Shown: positions 10,008 through 21,183 of the stretch, piece by piece
How the letters are laid out: the number at the start of each line of letters is the position of its first letter
Numbering within the stretch: the first letter of the stretch is position 1
Assembly: GCA_033807775.1 (NCBI GenBank)
Contig: CM066313.1
Coordinates: 87,731,484 to 87,795,483, forward strand
Direction of reading: 5' to 3'
DNA: 64,000 nucleotides
Source of the DNA: Saussurea involucrata
Lineage: Eukaryota; Streptophyta; Magnoliopsida; Asterales; Asteraceae
The notes under the pieces: model-generated
What the model saw: only the letters and a program-made list of their open reading frames with translations
Told to the model about the DNA's origin: nothing
The model's database searches: none
Position numbers and translations under genes: made by a program

Positions 10008-11537
10008 CTATGGGTGATCTTTGGTCCATTTTGTGGCAAGAGGTAGAGGTAGTGGAACATTTTGTGTGGAAGAAATCGGTGGAGTGGGATCAGAGGATCG
10101 GTGGAAAGTAGTATTATCGGTGGAGGGCATAGGATCGGTGGAGGGTATGGGATCGGTGGAAACGTGCATATTGGCAGTAGGATTTATGTCGGTGGGAGAA
10201 TGAAAAACGGTGGAAGGATGCACTATGGAAGATGACCCAACTTGGTTATTTGATGGGTTTAAAGGAATGAAAGATGCTTTGGTGGAGTTAACTATGGGAG
10301 CATCACCTATGCATGAGAAAATCCACATGTGCAATTCATCATCATCATTTGAGAAAGATGATGATCTTAGGTCATCAAATTCGACATGGATAGACTCATC
10401 AATGCATTTTCTCCTGAGATTGTACACACGATATGCTTTGGAGGATAAAGAGTATCCAACAAAAATACCTTCATCAGCTTTGGGATCAAACTTCCCAAGA
10501 TGGTCACGATCATTTAGAATAAAGCACACACAACCAAAAATATGAAGAAAGCCAATATTTGGTTTTCTGCCATGGAAAACTTCATATGGGGTCTTATCAT
10601 GTCTTTTGGAAATCACAGACCTATTTTGGGTAAAGCAAGGAGTATTAACAGCTTCAGCCCAAAAATAGATGGGAAGATTTGATTCACTTAGCATAGATCT
10701 AGCAGCCTCACATAGAGTTCTGTTTTTCATTTCCACCATACCATTTTGCTGAGTAGTTCTGACAGCAGAGAAATTTTGAGAAATTCCTTTCTCATTAAAG
10801 AAGTCTTCAAGAGCACTGTTTCTGAATTCAGTACCATTGTCACTTCTCACCGATCTTACAAGCTGCCCATTTAGAACTTCATTTTTCTTGACAAAGTTTA
10901 TGATATCTTCAGTTGCATCACTTTTATACCCAAGAAAAGATACCCAAGTGTATCTAGTAAATTCATCAACAATAACAAGAATGTACCTTTTGCCACCAAG
11001 ACTAGGAGTGCTGACTGGTCCACATAGATCCATGTGTAACATCTGGAGAGGAAGAGTGATAGAGGAGCATTGCTTGGTCTTGAAGGATGTTTTGGTGAGC
11101 TTCCCTTTTTCACATGCATCACACGACTTTTCTTTGACAAATTTCAACTTGGGCATGCCAGTCACTAATTCTTTGTTTGAGATTTTATGGAGTGTTTTGA
11201 AGTTCAGATGAGATAGACGTTTATGCCACAACCAGTTCCTTTTGGCTGTGTCATCTGACACAAAGCAGACATTGTATGAATTGCTACTTAGTCCCATATC
11301 CCATATCAATGATATAGACATTTTCCATCCTTTTTCCAGATAACACCACATTGAAGTTCTTGTCCACAACAGTACAGATACAAAGTTCAAAGATAACTTT
11401 ATATCCAAGATCACACAGTTGGCTAATGCTGAGAAGATTATGCATGAGACCTTCAACAAGTGCCACTTTATTGAAAGTGACAGATCCATTAGTGAGAGTT
11501 CCATATCCTTTGGTGTAACCTTTAGAGTTGTCACCAA
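10008..11537 (-). pseudogene. Copia-1 integrase
   Basis: Integrase inserts the DNA copy into the genome. The pre-integrase zinc-binding part has H-x3-H (HKRLSHLNF) and CDACEKGK. The DDE core has D in LHMDLCGP, D in RSDNGTEF and E in NGMVEMKNRTL, where V-A-E-R/K is usual. Then come FGCVCFILN and GIFVGYS, conserved copia landmarks. The C-terminal linker (about 10040-10220) contains tandem S-T-D words encoded by TCCACCGAT, the same word as in the LTR hairpins. The frame differs from that of the protease part, so a frameshift lies near 11290-11540. Confidence 0.9.
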
Positions 11538-11661
11538 AAGTCACAGATGGACCTTTTCCAGACACATAGTTGATGAGAAGAGATTTATTCCCAGTCATGT
11601 GGCGTGAGCACCCACTATCCATATACCATATTTGATGGTGCTCAAAAGCCTGCATGCACAC
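11284..11661 (-). pseudogene. Copia-1 protease
   Basis: The aspartic protease active site is in WYMDSGCSRHMTG, followed by VTFGDNSKG and NLLSISQLCDLGY, the normal copia order before integrase. The frame opens at the gag stop region: on the minus strand the gag TAA (11669-11667) sits within CTAAT and is followed by a T/G-rich tract and CAG, and pol reads on from that AG in phase. See the finding on splice-like signals. Confidence 0.85.
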
Positions 11662-11666
11662 ACATA

Positions 11667-14254
11667 TTAGTTCTTAGGTACCCATTGGGTGGTGGGTTCT
11701 TTTGGGTTAGAAGAGGAAGAGTCCTTAGGTTTGATTCTTTCAATTATTTCCTTTGGACAATCCTTTGCAAGATGAAAAGTGTCACCACAGTTATAACACT
11801 TTCTGTAAACAAAAATCCTTTTGGGTTTTTGCAATTTTTCTTTTCCTTTTCTCATGACATTAACTTGAACGTTTTTAGGACCAAAGAATGAGGAGTGAGA
11901 AGGAAATCTTAAAGTCCCATCACTTGAGGTGGAGGCAAACTTGGAAAGATCTCTTGAAGAATTTTTGAAATGATTTTTCCTAAGCTCCACCGATTTCTCT
12001 TTTGAGTTTGTAAGTCTCACAGATCTGGGAAGAAAATCGGTGGGAGAGTTACATATCGGTGGAAAATTCACTTCGGTGGAATTGGATTTAACTCTTTTGA
12101 CAGACGTTGATTTTGAAAGATCAGACGGAGGGACATATTCATCAATCGCTAAATCTTTTAAAAGATCATGGATGGGTTTTGAAAAATCATTGGAGTCCTC
12201 TTTTTCCATGTTTTGAATAGACGAAGATTCTTTAGCTTTTATGAACATTCCAAACTTTAAAGCTTCACCTAGATCTAAAGAGTTTAAAGAAATAGAGTCG
12301 AAAGAACTTGAGTCTGAAGCATCATCCCATACACTAGAGGTAGGCTCCAGAGTTTGAGAAGAGGCGTCAGAGATGGTCTTTCCATAGCCAAAGCCAAATT
12401 TATTGTTAACAGAAATTTGATCTTTAAAGATTTGCTCAAGATTCTTTGAAGAACTTGTCCATTTCTCAATCGTCTCTTGTTCTCTTTTTAGTTTCTTAAA
12501 AAGTTTGTTTTTCTCTTTTGAAATCACATGATTTATGGTTTTCATGTCTTCAAGCTCAGCTTTGATTTCTTCAAACTTTTCAAGTTTAGACAAGCATATT
12601 TCAAGTTGAGATGTGAGATTTTTGACTTGTTCAGATTTTTTTTCTTGCCATCCTTCATGGAGTAAAAATCTTTAGTTAAGGATTCATAAGCATCAATCTT
12701 TTCAATATCAGTCATATCATTAAAGGGATGTACCTGAGAGTATGATGTCGAGCACCCAGTTGACACCAAAGCCATTGGAGAGGTTGCTTTTTTAGAATCT
12801 TCCACATCTTCTGAGATGGCCATGAAGCACTTGTTGGAAGAGTTGTTGTCACTGTCAGAAGTCTCTTCTTCCCAATCATGTATTTCGGCCATGAGACCCT
12901 TTCCTTTCTTAAGGAGACCTTTATTTCTTTGCTTTTCTTTTTTGTATTTTGGCTTTGTACTTCTCAGCCCTTTCTTGAAGATCTTTGGAAGAGGATTGGT
13001 TATCTTTCTTGGCAAGATTTGATTTGAAAGAGTTATTTTTGGATTTTTCATACTTGGAAGAGAACTTGTCTGACGATGAATTTCTAGAGTTCATCACACG
13101 CTTACTTCTACACTCAGCTGCAAAATGTCCTTTCTTTCCACAATTAAAACATTCCTCATTTGTTTTATCAGTTGAGGAAGCTTTTGTAGAGGAGAAGGGT
13201 TTTCTGAAAGATTTGAATTTGTTTGAAAAGCGATATTTGTTTTTGAAACCAGCTAACATGGCTACTTCATCAAACAACCTTTTGACAGATATTTGTTGAC
13301 CTTCAGCATCGGCATCACTTAGATATGCCTCTGATTGGTGAGAAGAGTTGCTTTGGCTTTCATTTTCAGAATCTGATGATGGATAGGTGATGCGTGGAAT
13401 ACTTTGAGATTTCTTGGAATCTTCAGTAACAAGAGCAATAGAAGTGCCCTTTATAACTTTGATGAAATATTTCCTTTGTAACTTGGTTTGTTCAAAGTTG
13501 AAGAGAGTTCCATATAAAACAGTTAAAGGCATGTACTCAAGGTCCTTGGAAGTTTTGATACAAGTACACATGTTTTCCCAAAAGTCTGGGAGACAATCCA
13601 TGAACTTGTTTAAAACTTCCTCATTATCATAGACTCTGCCTAGTAACTTCAGATCATTCAGAAGAGAGTTAAAACGATTATAATAGCTAGGAAGAGATTC
13701 ACCTTTTTCATGAGTGAAAAGTTCATACTTTCTTATGAGGGAAATCTTTTTGCATTTCTTCACTTCCTCTGTACCTTCGTACAGAACACATAGTGTGGTC
13801 CATATCTCTTTAGCAGTTTCAAAGTTAACTAGAGAATGATAGACTTCATCAGGAAGTGAGAGTGCAATGATTGCTCTAAGCTTTGAATCAAGAGTAACAA
13901 GACGTTTTTCTTCATCAGTATATTTCTTTGGATTTTTTAGAATATAACGTCCAGTACCTTTAGCTTTCTATTTGTCGGAAGGCTCAGAATCATCGGAGTC
14001 ACTAGAGACTTCCTTTTCAGCGGTTTCCTTACCAGACCTCTGCGTTTCATAGCGAGCCCAGACTCTAGGGATAATGGGTCCCTCTTTGAGAATGGTTGGA
14101 TATCTAGTATCCACTCCTTCCATGAATAGCATCATACGGCTTTTCCAAAGAGAAAAGTCATAGGGTTAAACTTAGGAGGTTTGGTAATGGAACCATTTTC
14201 AGCAAAGTTGTTTTGAAAAGAGTTTTCAACAGTTGAAGATGATGAGGCAGCCAT
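11667..14254 (-). pseudogene. Copia-1 gag, long Sirevirus type
   Basis: Gag would build the particle and bind RNA. The ATG at 14254 (MAASSSSTVENSF) follows the PBS and LTR closely. A one-base loss near 14161-14166 destroys the frame just before the conserved F-S-L-W-K region. Later open parts are 13763-12921 (KKISLIRKYELFTHEKGESL, knuckle CFNCGKKGHFAAEC), 13051-12542 (Lys-rich, SDSDNNSSNKCFMAI) and 12593-11667 (a helical part, then CYNCGDTFHLAKDC with the knuckle altered, ending TTQWVPKN). Two knuckle-like motifs and a coiled-coil middle fit Sirevirus gag. At least three frameshifts make it non-functional. Confidence 0.85.
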
Positions 14255-14285
14255 CGCAGATCAAGTTTATGAGTTAAACTTTTCT

Positions 14286-14297
14286 GCTCTGATACCA
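14286..14297 (-). other. Primer-binding site of Copia-1
   Basis: The minus strand reads TGGTATCAGAGC, an exact tRNA-iMet-type site, two bases inside the 5' LTR that begins at 14300. Confidence 0.92.
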
Positions 14298-14299
14298 CT

Positions 14300-15293
14300 T
14301 GTTAGTCCCATATGGCTATAACAAGTATTGTAGAAGGGGGGGGTGAATACAATACTTAAAATTTTCACAATTTTAATTCTATTATTGAAAATCTTTCAAC
14401 AAGAATTACACATAGAAAACTTAAGACTGTTGCGGAAAAGAACAAATAAATTATTCTAACAATCTTACACAAAGTATACTAACAAAACAACTAAGAACAC
14501 TTAGAACAAATCTATAAAGTTTTTAAGAAATATGGAGATTTCTTGCACTGAGAGAGAAGTCCAGAAAGCGTAGTTTGCATGGAGCCTTCTACTTCCTTTT
14601 ATAGTGAAGATACAAGTACTGTGCATTAAATGCTCAGGACACTTGTCATAAGAAGATTGGATAGAAGGTGTAGTACTCTGAAAAGTTGATGTTTCCAAAT
14701 CACCTTTTTCCTTGGAACCAGGAAGAATGCCCATGCTGATTTAGACGTCATCTAAAAGTGGAGAGTACTAAGTTGACATTTTTTCCAACCACTGGATTAT
14801 TGCCAAACCTGGAGGATCTTCTTGATGTGTTTTCCAAGACAATTTTATCGATGATGTTCCATCAATATAACTGTCATTGGTCTTTAAAAATCAACTGCAA
14901 GAAAATCTATTTACACGAAGATCCCACCGATATGAATATCCTCATCGGTGGGAAGAAGTCCACCGATTTTGAGTATCTTCATCGGTGGGATGATGTCCAC
15001 CGATTCCTGAGGATCACATCAGTGGGATTATATCCACCGATTCTTGAAGACACCATCGGTGGTGAGGAAGTCCACCGATGTGTGATCGATAGACAATAAC
15101 TTGTATATATCTTGAGAATAGTCTTCTTGATTCCGCACAGAGAATCTCTTCAAGCTTGGTTTCGGTTGATCTTTGACTTCACCGAACAGTTGCTATCTTG
15201 TACAAGTCATTTAAAGAACCTTGTCAAAATATTCTAAGTAGGAATATAGGGAAAACATCGGTGAGTCAATTTCAAAACTTTGATGACCCAACA
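14300..15293 (-). repeat. Copia-1 5' LTR (right, about 994 bp)
   Basis: Same ends as the left LTR (TGTTAGTC, GACCCAACA), the same minus-strand TATA box (14606-14595) and the same ATCGGTGG hairpin array (14923-15090), in which one word has decayed to ATCAGTGG. It differs from the left copy by scattered substitutions and by 8 rather than 17 G at 14336-14343, which accounts for nearly all of the length difference. Confidence 0.93.
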
Positions 15294-15371
15294 ATGCCTC
15301 TATACAAGGAAAGATTATAATTGAAAAAATAAATAGTATAATTAACAAATCCATTACGTTGATTATTATCA
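15294..15371 (-). repeat. Copia-2 left (3') LTR, inner half
   Basis: The Copia-2 LTR resumes after Copia-1 with the duplicated ATGCC and ends GATTATTATCA, matching GATTGCTATCA of the right LTR. The Copia-2 polypurine tract follows at once (minus strand GATTGAGGGGG, 15382-15372). The restored LTR would be about 167 bp. Confidence 0.85.
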
Positions 15372-15957
15372 CCCCCTCAATCGAGACGTTGGGTGAGGAC
15401 CGACTCGGAGGTTGGACCGAAAGAGCTCAAAAATTGGATGAGCCAAACTCTTTGTGAAGATGTCCGCAATTTGAATATTGGACGAGATGAATCGAGTTGC
15501 TATTTTCCCGGCAGAGACTAATTCGCGAACAAAATGTTAATCAATATCGATATGTTTCGCTCGTTTGTGGGCCACCGGATTTGAGATAGAAAGAGAGCAC
15601 TTTTGTTGTCACAAATAAGGAGCGGCCGGTTGGGAGGCAATGCGTGTAATTCTCGAAGTAAGTGCACTACCCAGATAAGTTCAGCAGCGGTGTTAGCTAA
15701 CGCACGATATTCCGATTCACAACTGGATCGAGCAACGGTGGGTTGTTTCTTGGCACTCCAAGAGACAAGATTTCCACCAAGAAAAATGGAGTAACCGTAG
15801 GTTGAACGACGTAGGTTAAGTGACGTGTTTCAGTGCATCAAGCCCAATTGGCGTCAGAATAACCTGAAAGCGATGTAAGCAAAGTATTGGAAGTGCGTGT
15901 AAAGGAGAGGTCGTACGAAATAGTGCCCTTGACATAGCGCAAAATCCGTTTGCCCGC
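15372..15957 (-). pseudogene. Copia-2 RNase H remnant
   Basis: No long frame remains, but the minus strand keeps copia RNase H landmarks in several frames: a GYSDANWA-like stretch near 15860, the Ser-rich region opposite TTCTTGGCACTCCAAG near 15750, and an Asp/Lys pattern near 15560-15620 where the element ends. Its place between RT and the polypurine tract supports the call. It is non-functional. Confidence 0.65.
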
Positions 15958-16610
15958 CTAAAAATGGTCAATGGTAGGAGCCTGGAGAAATTGGCTAACG
16001 AGATTGACGACAAATGAGAGGTCAGGTCGAGTGATAGTTAAATACTGAAGAGCACCTACCAATGAACGATAACGGGTAGAGTCCTCATAAGGTGAGCCTG
16101 TGGATGCCAGATTCTGCCCAGGAGCTAGCGGCGTGGAAACAGGTTTTGATTCAAGAAGTTTAGCACGAGTCAGAATATCCCGAGCGTATTTAGCTTGACT
16201 CAAGAAGAGGCCGGTAGAAGTGTAAGTGACCTCAAGCCCAAGGAAGTAGATAAGACGACCAAGATCTTTTATAGAGAATTCCTTATTGAGGCGAGTAATG
16301 AAGTTTTTCATAAGAGCAGCGAGTTTCCTGTAAGGATGATATCATCAACGTACACAAGAAGATAAAGTGTGAGATCTCCTTTGAGAAAAATGAAAAGAGA
16401 GGCATCGGCACGGCTGCACCAAAAACCAAGGCTGGAAAGGAAACTGCTCAAACGTTGAAACCACGTGTGAGGAGCTTGTTTAAGCCCGTACAAGGCTTTC
16501 TTGATTCTACATACATGAACCGGAAATCGTGGATCAATATAACTTGGTGGTTGCTCCATGTAAACAGTTTTAAATACAAAACTGTTTAGAAAAGCATTTT
16601 TGACGTCCAA
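15958..16610 (-). pseudogene. Copia-2 reverse transcriptase
   Basis: Two open parts, 16610-16308 and 16311-15958, overlap by a frameshift. The first has MDVKNAFLNSFVFKTVYMEQ, KKALYGLKQAPHTWF and the catalytic YVDD in LLVYVDDIILTGN. The second has KDLGRLIYFLGLEV, LSQAKYARDIL and SLVGALQYLTITRPD. The YMEQPPSYIDP style is that of Ale-type copias. The N-terminal RT part (16611-16890) is present in pieces without an open frame. Confidence 0.88.
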
Positions 16611-16892
16611 TTGATGAAGCGGCCAATTTCGAAGGACGGTGATAGATAAAATGATGCGAACCGTTCATGCTTTGACAACTGGACTAAAGGTGTGATAATA
16701 ATCAAAACCTAGAAGTTGCGTAAATCCTTGATCAACAAGACGAGCTTTTAGACGATCAATAGACCCATTAGCGGTATATTTAGTCCAGAACACCCATTTG
16801 GAACCGACAACGATTGAGTTGCGAGAACGCTACGAATATCGGAAATCTCATCATCCATAGCTTGAATCCATTCGGGGTGTTTAGCAGCGGAT

Positions 16893-17472
16893 TTAAATCC
16901 TTTGGGCTCCTATAGGAAAGCAAGGCAGTGAAGAGCTTGGTATGAGCAATATCCACAAAATGCTTTGGTTTAAAAATACCAGATTTTTATCGAGTGTGCA
17001 TGGGATGAGTCTGATGGACCGGAGCGGGACCTGTTGTTGTGCTTGTGTAGAAGACGTTTGAGTCGACTGGTTAGTAGAAGTCTTAATAGAAGGTGTTGGA
17101 CTAGAAGAAGTTGGTTCATTACAAATTGAACAAGGCCCAACGAAAGCGGGTGGCGCTGGCGGAGATGCTAGGTGGCTGGTCGTTTTAGCGCCCAGAGTTG
17201 GGCTCATAAAATGTGAATATGTCCAAAGCCTTTAGGCTGGAAGCAGGGGCAGATCCAGAAAAAGGAAAAACATGTTCATTAAATTGAGAATGTCTAGTAA
17301 CATAGATACGAGAAGAGGTCAGATCGAGGCACCGAAAACCCTTGTATACTACGTGGGGAAAGTTTATTAGTGACATAATCGCGCAAGCACGAAAAGACCC
17401 TGCATCCAAAAGGATGAAAATTCTTGTAATTTGGAGTGACATGAAATAATAATTCAAACAGAGATTTTCCGT
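16893..17472 (-). pseudogene. Copia-2 integrase C-terminus and linker, fragmented
   Basis: Short frames (17457-17185 and 17207-16893) carry the region after the integrase core: LFELLFHVTPNYKNFHPFGC in one frame and YKGFRCLDLTSSRIYVTRH in another, both standard after the DDE core. A Ser/Thr-rich linker follows (SSPTPSIKTSTNQSTQTSST). At least two frameshifts separate these pieces. Confidence 0.7.
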
Positions 17473-18039
17473 TCAACACCAGAGAAAAGGCAGACGATTA
17501 ATGGTGTAGGCGGCAGATGTGAACGCGTCTACCCATAGAGATGCGGGGGCATACGCATGAAATAAAATAGCCAAACCTCTTTCAGTGATGTGGCGATGTT
17601 TACGCTCAACCCGTCCCTTTTGAGCCGGAGTATAAAGACACGAGAGTGAATGGTGAGTGTCTTTTGCTTGAAGAAAGAGTTTAACCTTTTGGTTTGTAAA
17701 CTCTGTGCCACCATCACTTTGAAAGGTTTTAATAGGACACCCAAATTGCGTTTGCACAAATGTATAAAATTGCACCAAGACATCATAGAATCCATCTTTA
17801 CCATACAACGGGTACATCCATGTAAAACGAGAAAAATCGTCGACGAATATAACATAATAACGATAACCCATAGTAGAATAGATCGGAGATGGTCCCCATA
17901 AATCACAATGAACTAAATGCAAAACATAAGATGCACGTTTATCGTTAAGAGTAAAAGACAAACGTTTGCTTTTTGCAAGCTGACATGATGAACAAAGAGA
18001 AGGCTTGGGAAATAACGACGTAATCGTTAATAATCCCAA
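17473..18039 (-). pseudogene. Copia-2 integrase core
   Basis: It has the zinc-finger cysteines CSSCQLAKSKRL and the DDE residues: D in LVHCDLWGP, D in FQSDGGTEF and E in KGRVERKHRH. The HHCC histidines are just upstream in another frame. The core catalytic residues survive. The open part ends at a stop within TINRLPFLWC, where the copia pattern would continue into a linker. Confidence 0.88.
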
Positions 18040-18137
18040 CTTATTTAATAAACTAATTGTATCAAAGGCGACATGACCAAGTCAGGAATGCCACAATTCA
18101 AAGGAGGCACAAAGACGCCTGGATGTCAAAGCAGCAA

Positions 18138-19425
18138 CTAAAGCAGAGGTTCCTTCTCCAAAACGTATAAGCCATTGTCACGACGACCTTTAGCTATGAT
18201 TTCCTTTGTTTGACGGTTCTGAATGGCAAAAACTTTATCAGAGAAAACCACATTAACAGGAAAATCAGAGGTTAACTTGCTAATCGAGTGAAGGTTTTTG
18301 GTGATGTGCGGCACAACGAGAACATCTAGTAATTTAACATTATACGAAAAAACAAGAGAACCGGTATGAGAAATAGGAAGTTGAGCACCATTACCAACAT
18401 CAACATGATCTGAACCCGTATAAGGCATATAGGAATCTAAAGATGAGGTGGATGGCGTCATGTGAGCCGTCGCACCCGTATCAACATACCAATCAGCGGT
18501 AGGAGGCGAGGAGACAACACAATTGGCGTTGAAAGCCTCGGCAAGATTTGCAACATCATTGGATGAATGGCGCTGGACAATCTGAAAACAGGGACACTTG
18601 TCTGCATAATGATCGCCGCCACATAGAAGGTAACGGGGTAGGCGCCGAGAACCATTATGGGCACCATTGTTGGGACGACCACCACGAGCGGGGTTGTTGT
18701 TGCGACCACGACTACCGCGAGAATAATGTCCACGACCACGAGTGGATGCATGGGACTGAGCAGTAAATGCGACAGGAGGTGTGGGAGTGGATTCCATGGA
18801 TCCATTAAATAGAGCGAAACTTTCGGCATTGGAAAGCAATTCTGCGAAGGATGACAAAGGTGGTTTAGCCAATAACGCACCCGTAAAGGCCGAAAAAGCA
18901 GGTCCGAGACCACGAAGGAAGCGATGAGACTTATCTGATTCAGCCAATGGACGACCGATTGCCGCAAGTTGGTCACAAATCATTTTGAATTGACGCCCGT
19001 AGTCACCGACAGACCGAGAGCCACGAGTAAGACTGTGCAATTCGTTTTGGAGACTAAATTCACGGGGCTGGGAATCGTTGCTGAAAGTGGTTTCAAGGGT
19101 TGTCCAAACAGATCGAGAAGACGAGCAACCAATTATCATGGCCATAGTTTCCTCTGTTAGAGAGGAGAGGAGCAAACTTCTAATTTTCTGGTCTTTGTTT
19201 GTACCATTCGCGGAACTCTGTATTGGGCTCGCGTTTTCCAACAACATCAGTAGTATGGGTTGCTGGAGACGGGTGAGAGCCATCGAGAAACCCAAACAAA
19301 TCTTGGCCGATTAGTAAGGGTTCCACTTGATTTCACCATAACAAGTAGTTGGTAGAGGACAATTTAACGGTGGTCATGTGAATCAATGTGGAGAAAAGAA
19401 GAAGATCACTAGAGGAGCCTGCCAT
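18138..19425 (-). pseudogene. Copia-2 gag and protease
   Basis: The gag start is the ATG at 19425 (MAGSSSDLLLFSTLIHM), followed by LSSTNYLLW and then a TGA at about 19338 where a coding residue is expected. The main open part (19295-18138) holds the UBN2-type gag core (LLSSLTEETMAMIIGCSSS, LQNELHSLTRGSRSVGDYG), a Gly/Arg/Asn-rich stretch, and a knuckle in which the first Cys is replaced by Tyr (YLLCGGDHYADKC). The protease follows: WYVDTGATAHMT, then HVGNG-like and LLDVLVVPHITKNLHSISKL. The broken start and damaged knuckle show decay. Confidence 0.85.
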
Positions 19426-19483
19426 GGAATAGAAAGAAAGGAATGTAGAAAGATTTTGACAAAGAAAAGGTTCAGCGCCTAAT

Positions 19484-19495
19484 CTGCTGATACCA
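19484..19495 (-). other. Primer-binding site of Copia-2
   Basis: The minus strand reads TGGTATCAGCAG, directly after the LTR. The first nine bases match the tRNA-iMet complement. Confidence 0.85.
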
Positions 19496-19577
19496 TGTAA
19501 ATGTGAATAAATCTCACCTTGTCTTTGGTGAGGAATAAATACTATAATTAACAAATCAATTACGTTGATTGCTATCA
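19496..19577 (-). repeat. Copia-2 5' LTR (right), internally deleted to 82 bp
   Basis: It starts TGTAAATGTGAATAAATC and ends GATTGCTATCA. Compared with the other LTR it lacks about 85 internal bases after GGTGAGGAAT, which removed the TATA-like segment. A perfect GAAAT duplication follows at 19578-19582. Confidence 0.88.
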
Positions 19578-19582
19578 GAAAT

Positions 19583-20641
19583 ATTCAATTATTGGATTTA
19601 GAACTCTCATGCGGGTAGTTGGTATTTCACAGGATTTTATAGGATTTATTTGTAATATTTTTTTTATAAATGTGTTAAAACACTTGCTTTGTAATAATCA
19701 ATTAATTAAAAAGTAATTTATTATTTTTATAATTATTTATAATTTGTTTTTATAAACTACCTATAAAGAATGAAATTCAATTCTATTCCAAAATCTACAA
19801 ACCAACCAACCCAAATATTTCAATTCCAAAACCTTCCATGGAATCCAAATCACTTAAAAACATTCCATCAAACCAAACGTTCCCTTAAACTAATCTTTCT
19901 TATTTGGACTACCTTCATGCTGATTTAAACCGTCGATCCTGGATTACAACTCCTAAGTTCTTCTTTTTAGTCCACCAACTATTAATAATGTTCAACTAGG
20001 ACCATTCAAAATTTCCCCCAAAACCTTTTTGCCTTGGCCCTACTACACACTGATAGTAACTATGCACTGATGGTGTGCATATTTTAGCTTTACAGTCTTT
20101 TGCCATTAAATCATTTGATGGAGGGATAAGGGAAGAATGGAATCCGAATGCTGCAAAGGAGAAATTATTGGGTCTGACATAGATTTTGTAATGGTTTATG
20201 GCTCACAAACTGGAGTCTATATTGCTATATATGAGATGAGGGTTGGGTTCCGGTGATAATGGAGATTATGGTGAGAAAGGTAGAGAGATCTCCACCCTTG
20301 GATCAATCCTAATTGAAGATCAACACTAATTCGGTGCACTTGGAAAAATTCCTGTGATAATTAGCGCAATTCATGGGTAGGGGTGAGATTAAAAATGATT
20401 AAGGGTTCTTCAGATCCCTTCTTACATTACTCACCTTAACTCCTATTTTCATATAATCCTTCGTTTATATATCATTGTAGCAACTAGCACGTATGGAGAA
20501 TTTGATTTACTTCTCCTACAAAATTGACTAATCATATATGATTTTCGTGACAATTACATAGAGTGAAAGTACCACATATTAGATCAATGAATATGTCACA
20601 AAAATGATATGTTAACCATGCATAAGCACAGAAGCAACTAT
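19583..20641. repeat. Right half of split MITE-like repeat, then gene-free sequence
   Basis: Bases 19583-19880 continue the TIR/MITE-like repeat interrupted by Copia-2 and end with CAAACGTTCCCTTAAAC, the mirror of its left end at 2764. Bases 19881-20641 are AT-rich without any ORF or repeat I recognise; they lie 3' of the receptor-kinase pseudogene. Confidence 0.5.
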
Positions 20642-20951
20642 CTACCCTATCGACCCTCCAACAGTGATGGTCATATTGTTTACAGAGCAATCTTTCTCAG
20701 CTTTCTTCTGAAGTAGACCTTGTTTCCTCTTTGCGTATGACGAATGCTGGTTTGTTTGGAGTGGGTAATAAAATGGTGTCATTGAGAAGCATGGAGATCA
20801 TATCCAATGTTGTTGGTCGATCTGTCGCAGTTTCTTGTACACAAAGAAGAGCCACATGAACAGTTCTCAAGAATTATTGTAATACACAAGTGCTTCCAAG
20901 TGTCAGATCCATCAATCCCAACGTATCTCCTTGTAGCCATAGCACCCATGC
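20642..20951 (-). pseudogene. RLK pseudogene last exon (kinase subdomains X-XI and C-tail)
   Basis: An AG acceptor at 20953-20952 (GATTTAG) precedes the exon. It reads AWVLW then LGLMDLTLGSTCVLQ, a TAA, and FLRTVHVALLCVQETATDRP, with the conserved Arg of subdomain XI in DRP. Next comes LPTPNKPAFVIRKEETRSTS, a tail typical of CES101-like S-domain kinases. A one-base shift near the Ser/Glu tail then moves the frame, which ends DCSVNNMTITVGGSIG and TAG at 20644-20642. Confidence 0.87.
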
Positions 20952-21183
20952 CTAAATCATTAGAAAATAATATATAAGACATCGTCTCTGTGAGCCAAAA
21001 TCTAGAGAAACCGACATTTTTGAACCAATAATTTCCATTTAATTAGAAGTATTGGCATGTGACTGAACTCATGTGAAAGAAATTTCTAGGCAGAGGCCAA
21101 TGACCATGCAATAACTTGTAAATTCTTCAATAATCATTATACCAACCAACAGTACGATCATTTCAGTGGTATGATAGACAAAA
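20952..21183. other. RLK intron, left part
   Basis: AT-rich intron sequence between the last exon and the Tekay-like insertion; no ORF or repeat seen. The last five bases, CAAAA, are the left copy of the target duplication. Confidence 0.6.

Larger units (their letters stand above)
2903..15293 (-). mobile_element. Copia-1: Sirevirus (SIRE/Maximus) retrotransposon, about 12.4 kb
   Basis: Two LTRs of about 1 kb flank gag, pol and an env-like 3' region, all read on the minus strand. The insertion created ATACC on the left (2898-2902) and ATGCC on the right (15294-15298), a duplication with one later change, inside the Copia-2 LTR. A large gag with a coiled coil and two CCHC-like knuckles, an additional ORF after RNase H, and repeated AGGGGGAG tracts are known Sirevirus traits. 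Every ORF is broken by frameshifts or stops, so it is not autonomous. It is younger than Copia-2, which it splits. Confidence 0.92.
2809..19577 (-). mobile_element. Copia-2: Ty1/copia element, Ale/Retrofit-like, interrupted by Copia-1
   Basis: It is bounded by a perfect 5-bp target duplication, GAAAT (2804-2808 and 19578-19582). Reading on the minus strand from 19577: short LTR, PBS, gag, protease, integrase, reverse transcriptase, RNase H, polypurine tract, LTR. Integrase before RT places it in Ty1/copia. Very short LTRs (about 167 bp) and a 4.1-kb interior fit the Ale/Retrofit lineage. Its left LTR was later split by Copia-1 at 2903-15293. All coding parts are broken, and the 5' LTR has an internal deletion, so it is an old dead copy. 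Lineage is inferred; structure is seen. Confidence 0.88.
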
